Of a DNA stretch of 64,000 nt, positions 24,101 to 34,226 are shown in pieces. A program made the position numbers and the translations under genes. Every line of letters starts with the position of its first letter. Within the stretch, counting starts at the first letter, position 1. The notes beneath the pieces were generated by a model. The model was not told the DNA's origin. It did not search any database and saw nothing but the letters and a program-made list of their open reading frames with translations. Source of the stretch: Tomocerus qinae (Eukaryota > Arthropoda > Collembola > Entomobryomorpha > Tomoceridae); assembly GCA_020055645.1 (NCBI GenBank), contig CM034548.1, positions 30,864,201-30,928,200 on the forward strand. Direction: 5' to 3'.

Positions 24101-27100
24101 CATTTTTTGCCCTATAATACCCAAAAGTTAGTTTTGCAGGTAGACAAAAATGACTATTCACGAACAGTTATGGCTATTATTAGCGAATATTCGCTTTCCC
24201 TACTATTTGCAAAACGTCGTCTTCCAACTTTTGGTTATTGAAGGCCTAAAACTACAAAATATTCGCGAAAGTGGCAAATAGCAAATAGATATTAGCGCCA
24301 CTCCTAGTATTTACACTTTAGATTTAGATAAAAATACCTCTTGACATTTATCCCCACCGTGAACTAACCCTAGCTCGTATCCAGTAGAGGACGGAAGGGG
24401 CGAAGCGTAGCGCCCCCTAAATCTGAGAAAAGAGGATTTTTCCCATAAAAGTCAAATATTGCAAAACATTTTCGCGCTTCGCCCGAATATATCTCTTCTT
24501 TGACATTATTTTTGGTTGCGCCCCCTTGACCAAATTCTGGACACGTGCCTGTAACCGTACTTATTATAGTAATTCACAATTTTTTACCTTCAAAGTCTAT
24601 ACCAACAATAAGACATATTCGCGCGAAAAAAATTTGCAATTTTAGGCCATTTTTGAGAAAAAAATTCTCTTTTTCTCAGATTTATGGGGGCGCTGCGCCC
24701 CAGCCCCCTACTAAATACGTGCTTTGGACCGAACGTAAATGTTGCATTTTCAAACCTCATAAAATTGGAAAATGTGACGCTCCGAATTCGTGTGACCATG
24801 AACTGCAACAATAAAATTTAGAAAAACAAAATCGAAACAAAACTGCATTACAATCAACAAAAGAGGTTTCCCATAATTGGTGACCGGTCACCAAATCAAC
24901 ATTGAACATGAATAGATATTGAAATGACTCCCATATCTGTCTACCAATAATATTGTGGGATACGTTTGTTTGAAAAAATAACTAAAATTAATAAACTTCT
25001 GACCTTCAACTGTCGACTTAAATAAATAACTTACCAATTGGTTAAGGTGAGGTTTTCGCATTGGCCCTTGAAACACTATTTTCGGTATTTCCATCATGTA
25101 TGTTGTAGAAGGACTGTAAATTCAAAAATTACAAAAAAACTTAATTATCAATAATTCAATTATCTGAAAGAAAACAAGAATTCGACTACACTCAACACTT
25201 GGCATGGCGTTATCTCTATATATAATTGTAGACTTGATAAATTTACCTGTCTATATATTATTTATATATATATATATATGTATGTACGTGTGGGGAGAAC
25301 CTAGGGAACCTGCATATATTACGTAAAGCAAAACCCTCTTTTCACATGTGTAACTTCCAAGTGCTGACTGAAACACTTTTGAGTACCTCCTCCACCCATC
25401 AACTCCAAAACTAATATATACATGTTCCCTAAAAGCAAAAAAGCAAAATGCGCAAGCCCAATTCCTCTAAACCAACGAAATGAGTCGTTTCATGCTATTA
25501 AAACAATAATAGAAATTTACATAAGAAGGTTGAATGGTCAGTGGGGATCGAATGGAAATTATTAGCGAATGGGAACATTTCGTAATGATCGTAATGTGCG
25601 TATTAAATAGCATTTCAAAACTTCTAACCCAATTTGGTTCTGCTATAATATCGAAAAACTTATTCAACATTTTTTAATAGAGCTGGGTTTACTTTTTACT
25701 ACCCTCTTAATTCCTTTGTGCCAGTTGGGATATCTTTTTGTAGAATTAAATAACAGTACTGGGAGCCACTAATTTATTCTTAAAAAATATTTATTGTAAG
25801 TTGTACTCATGGGATTTGTACGGTTTTCCAAAATCCTATAGGGAATCTTATTTTTTCGGTTTTAAAAAGGAGCTTTTTGGTAACTTTGTGGGAGTTTTTT
25901 CGAAAATAGTCTTTCATTGTTCCCTGTATTTGATGCTACGATCTACAGTTATTATTTTGGTGTAGGAAATTCCTTTTTATCAGGAAGTTAGGGCTGCAGC
26001 TAATTTTTCCAACCACTGTAGAAAATAATAGTGTATTAATTTAAATGTACTTTGTATTTACACAGTTAACATAACAACCTAACATAATGGGATGTTTTCG
26101 AAATTGTTTTTATTACTGTGATGGGTGGCCTACTGAATTTCTCTTGAGTGCTAGATTTGCCCCTTAGCTGGGTTCACTAGTAACCACTATAACCATGTAG
26201 GACAAGAAGAGTTTGCCTGCAAGGAGTTTAATAATTAACATAGGACTTAACTTATGGCGCTTTTGAAGGAATACATCATCAATCATCACATTATGCGAGC
26301 CTGGACCTAGACCAAAGTAGAGAGAAGTATACGTTGCACACATATGCAGTATTTTGGTGCCTGTGCCTGTGCACGGGCACATTGGCACAATAAGCTACCC
26401 GAAATGGACATCATGGATATGTTAGTCCGCCAAACGGTTTAGTGAGACCAGGGACTGATATTTCTTAGCTGCCGAAAGTCCATATGAAACAATTTAATAT
26501 AAATATCTATTATCGGCAGTTTACCCAAAAGGCATCTTGTAACTCATCCGACAAATCATGATTAAAGCGCACTATGATCTCTCAAATTACATTTTAAATG
26601 TAGAAGTTACAAATTTAGACAATTATTAACATTATATCGACAATATTTAACAATATTAAACCGATAATTTACCACCCAAGTAAAATGAAATTTGATGTCA
26701 GATATTTTTGTTTTTGTCTTTTTTAATACTAATACCTAGTCATCATGGATGCTTGAACTGCACTGACATGGTATCCTAGCAAACTAATTTAATTTCATAT
26801 CACGTTATCGAGCACATTTTGAGTGGATTTCGAGAAATTATGTATTTTATCGTTCATTTTTGACTTACGATTTCTCTGGATTGGGGGGTTTGGCACTTTT
26901 GTTTTAAGTATGCATATATATATCCATCTTCTACCAATAAAAATTAATTTTGGGTTTTCGGCAGCATTCGGGTTTTTTAAAACAAAATTTCCCATGTATT
27001 TTAAATGGGAGACAAAATTTTGGGCGCGACTTCAATGCTTATTACATGTTCAAATGAATAAATGTTTCACAGTTAAATGCTCCAAGCATCTGTTCTTCAT

Positions 27101-30100
27101 TCCATAATAAATAAAAGTGTGATATCACGAGTTCAATTTTTAGTTAAATGTCGTTTTTAGTCCGTTAATAGTGCATATGTAACGGGACGTGACGACCGTG
27201 CCCAGTAACAGGCACTGCTGGTTACTTTATGGATTATGATAATAAATATAATTCCTGCACATACACATGCACATTATTGCAGTTTATAGCTTACCAAAAA
27301 TTAATCCCAAGTGGCAATGAGTATTTTAATTTTTCTATTTCTGTCAGTGGCCATAATGGATCAGGAAAAACATGAGTTAGGGATTGTTGTTGATTTCATG
27401 TGGGAATGAGGGGTGCATGTGGAAAACATTAAAAATGGGCAAACTAATTCGGGAATCACTGTGTTACTACGTGGGATAATTCGTAACCCCCACTTGGGGA
27501 TTGTTCTCAAATTCCCTAGCATTTTATTTGGAATTATGCAGTGGGAATAGTACATTGGAAAAATATGGGGTAATATCCACAGGGGTATGTTGAGGAACTT
27601 TCCCTCGCATCCCCCACTGAAAAAACCACATGGAAGCCACATGGAATATGAATAGGGTAAACGATAGTGACCAGTGTGGAAACCATGTGGGATATATGTG
27701 GGTGCCATAAGACAACGATATAACGCTTTAGCATCACTGGTTAACTCAGTGTGGCATAGCAGCACAGTGGTGTGCACAGGAGCCATAATCCTATTAATTC
27801 AGAAGTCGCAGGATCAAGTTACACCTGGCGCATTTATTTTTCGTACTCTACAATTGAGTGTGGGAAACTCGCTTGATACTCCATGTGGGAAATACGTATG
27901 TTTTCAATGACAAATTTTAGGGAATGTCTGCCATCTCCTCCTTTTTTGCCACTCTTATAGCCCACGTACTGTACAATAAGACCGCTAATGCTATCAGTAC
28001 TGTATTTAGAAATCGATTTCGGTGGGGGCTATGATATCATAGGACAATATCTATTAGGCATAATCGCGCGAAGCGCGAAAATTTTTGGCTTATTTTGTCT
28101 AAAATGAGTCAAAAATAGCCTAAAAATCACATAAAATCGCGCGAAGCGCGAAATTTTTTGGTATTTTGAAAAAAATTTTCCTTTTTTCTTGGATTTCGGG
28201 GGGGGGCTTTAGCCCCCAAAGCCCACCCCCTCAATACAGCCTTGAATGCTATTGAGATATAGTTGCAACTTCCTTATTGGTTCTTAACCTTGGCTATTGT
28301 TTGTTACCCTCCTTGGTTATTGGTTGTTACCCTAACACGTGGGTATATAAACTGCACCATGGGGATAATACGTCAATAGCAGTCTTATTGTACCGTCTTA
28401 TTTAGTGGTCGGTGGCCCACGTAAATACCGCGCACAATCACTCACTCTGTTTACTGTTTTTCCTGGTTCTTTATCTTTTCGATAATGTACCCCAACGCAT
28501 ACCTCCATGTACTAAAGGAGGATATGCAATAAGAAACTGAGACGGCCATTTTGTAGCCCTTAAAATTTCATCCAGACAACATGTATATGTTCCTATACCT
28601 AAAATGAGACCCTGAGGCTGTAGGATTTTTAAAGAAAATATAATACATGGCCGGAGTAGGGAAAATTTTTTTTTCAAAAATCGATTTGGAGGGGTTGGCC
28701 GGGGATTTCGAAACTTTTAAGCATATCCTCAGAGAGAGGGAAAGTTCCAGCAGCTTTTATGAAAGAATTGCGTGTGTTATATTTTTTTTGATTTTTAAAT
28801 CAAGTTTGAAAACCACCAAAAACCGACGATTTTTGGCCTCATAACTTAGCCGACGGCCGTTATGAGACATACCCATTAACATTAATTATTAGCCTACAAT
28901 TATAATGCATGTCGATTCTATACTATCTACATTAAACTTAAACATTAGCGCGCTACCACCGCGCGCGCTGACACAAATCATTCGTTTTGAAGGAATTGGA
29001 TAATTTTCATCACCCAGATGTAAAAATTGACGCCGATTACGGATAAAATAATTTGATTTATGAGGAACTTAATATTAGTGCGAAGCAACCGCGCGCGCTG
29101 ACACAAATCATTAGTTTTGAAGGAATTAGACAATTTTCATCACTCAGATAAAAAAATTGACGCTGATTACAGATAAAATATTTAGATTTATTACAATTCC
29201 TTCAAACTAATAATATGTGTCAGCGCGCGCGGTTGCTTCGCGCTAATATTAAGTTCCTCATAAATCAAATTATTTTATCCGTAATCGGCGTCAATTTTTA
29301 CATCTGGGTGATGATAATTTTCATCACCCAGATGTAATTGGATAATTTTTTTTGATGAAACGAATGATTTGTGTCAGCGCGCGCGGTGGTAGCGCGCTAA
29401 TGTTTAAGTTTAATGTAGATAGTATAGAGTCGACCTGCATTATAATTGTAGGCTAATAAGTAATGTTAATGGGTATGTCTCATAACGGCCGTCGGCTAAG
29501 TTATGAGGCCAAAAATCGTCGGTTTTTGGTGGTTTTCAAACTTGATTTAAAAATAAAAAAAAAATATAACACACGCAATTCTTTCATAAAAGTTGCTGTA
29601 ACTTTCCCTCTCTCTGAGGATATGCTTAAAAGTTTCGAAATCCCCGGCCAACCCCTCCAAATCGATTTTTGAAAAAAGAAATTTTCCCTACTCCGGCCAT
29701 GTATTGTATTTTCTTTAAAAAATCCTACAGCCTCAGGGTCTCATTTTAGGTAAAGGAACATATACATGTTGTCTGGGTGAAATTTTAAGGGCTACAAGAC
29801 CTCTACTCCAGTTTCTTATTGCATATCCTCCTTTAGCACAGGTATGCGTTGGGGTACATTATTGAAAACATTAATTGACATGAAATCCTCATCACTATAA
29901 TATTATTATCTGCAAAAGTACATCTAATTAACATTAGATTTCCTTGAAATCTCATAGTCAGAAACTCAAATGATCATTGTCATAATGCTCGGTTTGTCGG
30001 TTTCATAGAAATTGTTTTACGATTTTTTGGAAGTAGTAGTCCGTTTTTTGTAGTTCGATATTTGTAGATTAGTGCTCTATTGATTTAAAACACTATTTCA

Positions 30101-31535
30101 CACTACAAATGTTTTATATTTGATTGGTTTTTCGTAGTGGTTTTAGACTGACTACATCTTTATGTATAGGTAAAAAGGCAAAATGTAGGGTACTTTTTTT
30201 AAAGGTACTTTTTAACCTTTTAAATAAAAAAGACATTGCTTTTTTGTTCTTTGGTAGATACTAAACTGTAACTGGAAATAATATCGGTAAATGTTTTGAG
30301 TTATAATTTACTTGGAAACAACTAAAGGGAACTAATGTAATTTCAGAAGCATCAATCCATTCACTAAAAAAGATTGGTACAATGTGAAGGCTCCTTCGAA
30401 TTTCAAAGTTCAAAGTATTGGAATAACTCCTATTAACCGGACTCCGCAGAAAAGAGGAAGACGTAAGATTTTTCATGCATACAAGCTGAAGTACATATCG
30501 TCCTTTAAGGAACGATAAAGCCTATATCCATTTTTCGTTTGGTGCAGGAAATAGCTTAATTTCACTAACAAGTGTATGGATATTATAGGCTTTTTCCACC
30601 ACCAAACAAATGGATATTGGCTTTTTCGTTCCTTAAAGGACGATATGTATTTAGATTTTTGAGTTATTCTTATTTTCATGTTTGTAATATGTTTACTGCA
30701 GAAAGTGCAAGCGAGAGACTAAAAGGACGAGTTTTTGAAGCGTCCCTGGCAGATCTGCAAATGGACGGTATTGGGGAAAGGAATTATCGGAAATTCCAGC
30801 TGATTTCTGAAGAGGTGGTTGGTGGCAATGTGCTGACAAGTTTTCACGGAATGAGCATTACCAACAACAAGCTGAACAACATCGTTAGAAAATGGCATAC
30901 CCTTATTGAGGCTAACGTGGATGCGAAGACCACCGATGGGTACCAGCTCCGTGTCTTCTGCATCGGATACACTCATAACGAAAATCCGTGGAGCAAAAGG
31001 AAGACTTCCTACGCTAGTCATGCACAGGTTAAAATAATTTCACCGATTCACGGAGTTTTGATTTACATTTGTAATTTTTGGGATTATATTTAAACAATGA
31101 TAATAATCAAGGTGAAAGCTATAAGAAAGAAGATGGTGAAAATCATGTCGACAGAAATATCTACCAGTAATTTGAATGAGGTCGTTAACAAGCTGATTCC
31201 AGACTCGATTGCAAAGGACATCTTGAAAGCAACCAACGGGATCTTTCCGCTCCATGACGTGCACATTCGCAAAGTATTGTTATTGTGGATTAATAGCTAA
31301 TTCATTCTGAATTAAACTTAATCATTATTACACATTTTCATAATACTTAATTGTCTAATAAATATAATTATTTCCAACAAAGGTCAAAGTTCTGAAGAAA
31401 CCTAGACCTGACCTGGAGCGCCTTTTGGAAATGCACAGCGTCAGACAAAATTATGAGGGAGGTTTGTATGAGGATTTCGGAGAGGTGCTCCACAAACCTG
31501 ATGGATATGAACCGCCTATTAAGGAAACTGTGTGA
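21166..31535 (+). CDS. RpS3A: ribosomal protein eS1 (RpS3a), 5 exons, 274 aa
   Basis: Exons: 21166-21233, 30347-30462, 30702-31027, 31112-31273 and 31383-31535. They sum to 825 nt with every phase in agreement, ending TGA. The product is a small-subunit (40S) ribosomal protein. Family blocks run in order: [134 protein letters not shown]. Length is close to the usual 264-268. Residues 42-68 ([19 protein letters not shown]...) differ strongly from the normally conserved IGKTLV.RTQG.KIAS segment, so this may be a diverged paralogue. Introns 2-4 are 239, 84 and 109 bp, but intron 1 is 9113 bp, swollen by repeats. Introns 3 and 4 use weaker donors (GTTAAA, GTATTG). The frame is fully intact. Confidence 0.9.
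21387..21681 (+). repeat. intronic direct repeat, copy 1
   Basis: Blocks GATATATATTTATTAATT, CCAGTTGCATATAGAATTTT, TCTAAAGATGGCGGTTAT and AATTGGTCAAACTATCTT recur in the same order at 22507-22820. Matching blocks are nearly identical but separated by many small indels. Both copies lie within the first RpS3a intron. Confidence 0.7.
22507..22820 (+). repeat. intronic direct repeat, copy 2
   Basis: Partner of 21387-21681, offset by 1120 bp with about 825 bp between the copies. This could be a duplicated short element, or a small element with direct terminal repeats; the interior shows no coding potential. Confidence 0.7.
22906..23178 (-). CDS. unrecognised 90-codon ORF in the RpS3a intron, low support
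   Basis: Reads [20 protein letters not shown], then [34 protein letters not shown] and [16 protein letters not shown]. Its composition (Trp, His, Cys, Pro mixed) is more protein-like than the low-complexity ORFs around it. I recognise no domain and see no matching exons nearby. It is most likely a fragment of a transposon protein or decayed gene within the intron; a small nested gene is possible but unproven. Confidence 0.25.
   Translation of the reverse strand: MQITRKLLKEGENVIPCVWKVKGVRDTDYPSNSSTSKIVAATYMKDTIFPQLRFGHWYGNVPFFVTPDTLDVQIENSPHFWFLVTFAYLH
23377..24039. mobile_element. pogo/Tigger-like transposon remnant, internally deleted
   Basis: Inverted ends CCGTAATTATCGA (left, from 23379) and their complement (right, to 24037) are flanked by TA, the duplication typical of the Tc1/mariner/pogo group. 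Subterminal motifs (GGGGAATTATAGTTTC, CGATATAGTTCCC) repeat in both orientations. The minus strand keeps a transposase-like C-terminus (separate entry). Only about 660 bp remain, so it cannot move by itself. Confidence 0.65.
23564..23776 (-). pseudogene. transposase C-terminal fragment
   Basis: The minus strand reads [20 protein letters not shown], then after a one-frame shift near 23725, [20 protein letters not shown], then [15 protein letters not shown] and [11 protein letters not shown], ending TAA at 23564-23566. The acidic tail and its position at one end of a TA-flanked TIR element fit the C-terminus of a pogo/Tigger-type DDE transposase. The catalytic core is absent. The family label is by context; the frameshift and truncation show it is dead. 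Confidence 0.5.
24040..24395. other. intron sequence without recognised element
   Basis: AT-rich. A local TTAGCGAATATTCGC / ATATTCGCGAAAGTGGCAAA pair forms weak inverted motifs. Nothing else is supported. Confidence 0.4.
24400..24710. repeat. interspersed repeat family 2 (GCGC/GAGTCAAA signature)
   Basis: GCGAAGCGTAGCGCCCCCTAA is followed by TTTTCGCGCTTCGCCCG. The second half reads ATTCGCGCGAAAAAAATTTG, TTTAGGCCATTTTTGAGAAA, TTCTCTTTTTCTCAGATTTA and GGGGGCGCTGCGCCCC. Related pieces lie at 15730-15850 and 28041-28228. The overlapping 73-89-codon ORFs are not genes. Confidence 0.55.
25225..26182 (-). repeat. inverted copy of repeats R and E
   Basis: 25225-25495 is the reverse complement of repeat R (16014-16310) and 25585-26182 is the reverse complement of repeat E (16311-16912). 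Read on the minus strand the order is E then R, whereas upstream it is R then E, so the two loci are circularly permuted or cut from a longer R-E-R-E tandem. A short (TA)n run sits at about 25263-25280. The 60-75-codon ORFs here are repeat-derived. Confidence 0.7.
26183..27360. other. RpS3a intron sequence, nothing recognised
   Basis: AT-rich. Two short opposing ORFs around 26795-27107 are mirror images of the same low-complexity segment and show no domain. Confidence 0.45.
27361..27900. repeat. CCATGTGGG-rich element with tRNA-like part (possible SINE)
   Basis: Motifs CCACATGG/CCATGTGGG recur about six times in both orientations (27610-27890). Embedded at about 27750-27820 is TGGCATAGCAGCACAGTGG, resembling a Pol III A box, then GCAGGATCAAGTTACACC, resembling a degraded B box 60 bases on. 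This arrangement fits a tRNA-derived SINE, but the match is imperfect. The 141-codon minus-strand ORF (27361-27786) translates the repeats and is not accepted as a gene. Confidence 0.35.
28041..28228. repeat. interspersed repeat family 2, copy with two GCGCGAAGCGCG palindromes
   Basis: CGCGCGAAGCGCGAAAATTT at about 28065 and again at about 28137 bracket TTTTGTCTAAAATGAGTCAA. A TTTTCCTTTTTTCTTGGATT segment, a G-run and GGGGGCTTTAGCCCCC follow. It shares order and motifs with the 15730 and 24400 copies. Confidence 0.55.
28476..29869. mobile_element. large foldback element (about 1.4 kb, arms of about 650 bp) in RpS3a intron 1
   Basis: The left arm begins TTTTCGATAATGTACCCC and runs through ACGCATACCT, AAAGGAGGATATGC, CATGGCCGGAGTAGGGAAAA, CGATTTTTGGCCTCATAAC and GCGCGCTACCACCGCGCGCG. 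The right arm is its reverse complement, ending GGGGTACATTATTGAAAA. The centre is near 29170. Near the centre a segment of about 120 bp carrying CCGCGCGCGCTGACACAAAT is tandemly doubled in the left arm. Arms are highly similar with scattered indels. There is no transposase. The ORFs at 28471-28677, 28647-28844 and 29463-29672 are arm translations. It ends about 480 bases before RpS3a exon 2. Confidence 0.85.
30040..30255 (+). repeat. interspersed repeat family 1, copy 2
   Basis: Related to 11760-12053 in the same orientation, with the end GACATTGCTTTTTTGTTCTT preserved and the start truncated or diverged. It lies immediately upstream of the RpS3a exon 2 acceptor (30346). Confidence 0.6.
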
Positions 31536-32880
31536 AATATATCCATCATGAAGAATCCTCCACACTGCTGATCCAGAAATTAAGTAAAACTTTTGAATTT
31601 ATTCTATTATAGTATAATAATAACAAGCATCTTAAAAAGTATTAATGAAATACTAAATATGAAATATGAACATTCACAATTAGACCCAAAATGAGAGGCT
31701 AAGTCTAGTTTGTAAAATATAAGATTATTATGTATGGATTATGGATTAATACTATTAAACAAACTGATGTAAGCCAAAATTGCTAATTGACGTGGAAAAT
31801 GAATTTTATTCAACTATTTTGATCATTTGCAAATTCTAATGTATAAAACGTTTCTCTGTATACTGTATTGTATGTATATTTAGAGATGGTGGTGGGAGGT
31901 TGCACTATTATTTAATAAATACTGTAATTGATGTAAAATATTAATAAAAAAGTTTGCCTACTCATTTACTTTTATCATAGAAGTATACAATTTGCAGCAA
32001 CATAGCTGGCACAATGCTAGAAAAATGTTGAGATAGTATTATTATGTAAACTTTTAACCAGTGGTCACTGCTATTAGATACCAGAGACTGGGAGGGATAG
32101 GAGACTATGAAGGATATAATAGCTCTCTCAGACTAGACTGGGAGAGATATCTGTGGCCATGATAAATACTGAATTATTCTATGTGAAAGTCCCACTTTGA
32201 GTTTTTCTTTAATAATTAATAGATTATTGGCATCCGATATATAAAAACTACTCCATGGCGTTTCTAAATTTTGTTTGGCCCCTAGGGATATGGTAGTGTA
32301 TGCAAATTCTTTTATTACAGGTAACAAAAAATTGCAGAAATTCCTAAAATTGAATCCGTAGATATATTATAGTTCTATCCATGACCATTGGTTGCAGAAA
32401 ACGTTATAAGAAACATTTTATTTTGCCAACTTTGAGGGCCCCCATTCTTCAATTTCAAGAAAATAATTTCGAAAAGATTCATTAAATAATTTCTTGTCAA
32501 ATTCAAAACAAACAAAATTATGACATGGAATTTGTAAATTGCACAGTGCCATCACAGATTCTTAGTGGAACTGTTCTTAATAATTATAATATATATTTTT
32601 TAAATGCAATGAAACCGATATTAATATGCACTAGCTCAAATCAAAGATGCACACTACTAGAAAAACACTGAAATATATAGCTGTTTTGAAAAAAATTAAA
32701 GAAGTAGATGCATGAGTCCGATCCTGGCTTTAAATAGAAGCCTTAGCTATACAGTACATCCCTAAGAATATAGTAATATAAAAGTACTACAACCCCTGCC
32801 AAAAAGACTTATAATGAATCAGTCAATAATGAAATGAATAAATAATAAAACGTGGCATAAAACAGATTTCTCAAGGTACA
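31536..32880. other. convergent intergenic region between RpS3a and the TRIM-NHL remnant
   Basis: AT-rich, no exon. AATAAA at 31914-31919 is a candidate distal poly(A) signal for RpS3a; no canonical hexamer lies closer to the stop, although AT-rich variants do. The two flanking genes point toward each other. Confidence 0.45.
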
Positions 32881-32882
32881 GA

Positions 32883-32888
32883 TTTATT
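32883..32888 (-). terminator. candidate poly(A) signal of the TRIM-NHL remnant
   Basis: AATAAA on the minus strand, about 15 bases beyond the terminal stop of the open frame at 32903-32905. Confidence 0.4.
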
Positions 32889-32902
32889 TATAACTTACAG
32901 TT

Positions 32903-33741
32903 TTAAAATACAAAATGTAAAAACACATAAATTTCACAATGAATAAAGTCAATAAATGTAAAAACGACGAGATAACGACAGATGATGAGTGTACAAAGAT
33001 GAATGAGAGTTGATTGGAAGATCCTGACTCGTCCGTTGAGGTCGAGAACGGCGAGGTATCCAGCACGCATGACGGAAATATCCAAAGGCAGGTCGAGGAG
33101 GCAAATGTTGCCAATAGAGTGGATGGTCTGAAGAAGTTTCCCAGAGGACGAGTTGAAGACATTGACCGAGTTGCTCCTTGAGTCGCAGACGATAACGTTG
33201 CCACAAATATCCACGTTGAGTCCAGATGGGCGCCGAAGAAGAGTGTTGTCCACCAGAAGTACGCTCCTCCCGGTTCTCACGTCCATCTTGAAGATGCAGT
33301 GCAGATTGAAGTCCGTCAAGAACACGCTGCTCCCTATAATCAACAATTAATTAAAATAGAATTAGAGTTATGTATTTGAAAAATAATCGACAATTAAGTA
33401 AGTAAAAAGACATGAAAAGTTAGTTACCTGTGTTATCGAAGGCCACTCCCCTCGGGTACTGAACTCTCCACAGTGTTGACGGATGAATCGCCCGGTCGAG
33501 TCGAAGAACTGGATCCTAGCGTTTCTCGAGTCACCACGATCAGTCGTTCATCCTTAGAAACGGCGATATCCCACGGAAATCTGAAATGGCCCGCACCATG
33601 TCCACGACTTCCGAACGAAGGAATGAATTGTCAAGTGGAAGTGAAGATTTAAATCCGATGATTGTCCTTGTCCACAACAAGAAGACAATCTCCAGCACAG
33701 TCAAACGCCATTGCAATCGGAAGGTTCAACTCCCCATCACC
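32903..33741 (-). pseudogene. TRIM71/LIN-41 (Wech)-like NHL-repeat remnant
   Basis: Two minus-strand exons (33741-33428 and 33333-32903, joined by a GT-AG intron of 94 bp, phase 1) encode five NHL beta-propeller blades: LPIAMAFD...LLVVDKDNHRI; FRFPWDIAVSKDERLIVV..DSRNARIQFFDSTGRF; YPRGVAFDNTGSSVFLTDF; RPSGLNVDICGNVIVCDSRS; LPLDISV...LAVLDLNGRVRIF. The pattern DKDNHRI, PWDIAV and PRGVAF follows TRIM71/LIN-41, an RNA-binding TRIM-NHL developmental regulator. Defects: TAA at 33649-33651 (where the family has Gln), TGA at 33631-33633 (where it has Gly), and single-base losses near 33533 and 33460. The last blade runs on without the usual stop. All N-terminal parts are missing because satellite DNA begins at about 33748. 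The GC-rich exons stand out from the surroundings. Probably a pseudogene, though sequencing indels could explain the frameshifts but not both stops. Confidence 0.75.
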
Positions 33742-34226
33742 ACTCCCAACTTGGCACATTTTAAAAAACCCTATTTCTATTACTACCCTTAAAAATCCAA
33801 AGTCCACCCGGTACCACTCCTACCGAAAATTAAAAACTAGAGAGAAAAATTTTTGAGATTTTCTAGGATTGCACAACGCCCTCTAGGCAATCCAAAAAAG
33901 AACTTACAAACTAAAGAAAAATGTCTGCAGATTTTCTGAAATTGCACAACGCCAACTTGGCAAATTTAAAAGAAAAACCTATTTCTACTACTACCCTATA
34001 AAACCCACAGGCCACCCGGTACGACTCCCAGCAAAACTAAAAAATTAAAAACTAAAAAGAAATTCTCTGTAGATTTTGTAAATTGCACAACGCCCTCAAG
34101 GCACACCAAAAGGAATTACAAACTAAAGAGAAAATCTATGCAGATTTTGTAATAGGGAAAACCACCCATCTGGCACAATAAAAATAAACTTGCAAACCAA
34201 AAAGGAAAATATCTGAAGATTTTCTA

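Noticed and set aside
27361..27786. 141-codon minus-strand ORF
   Set aside because: Overlaps CCATGTGGG repeats and a SINE-like segment, with open overlapping frames on the same strand. No domain or splice context.
30719..31021. 100-codon minus-strand ORF opposite RpS3a exon 3
   Set aside because: Antisense shadow of a conserved ribosomal-protein exon.
32884..33206. 106- and 85-codon minus-strand ORFs overlapping the NHL remnant
   Set aside because: Alternative frames of the GC-rich NHL exon. The accepted frame has clear NHL blades.
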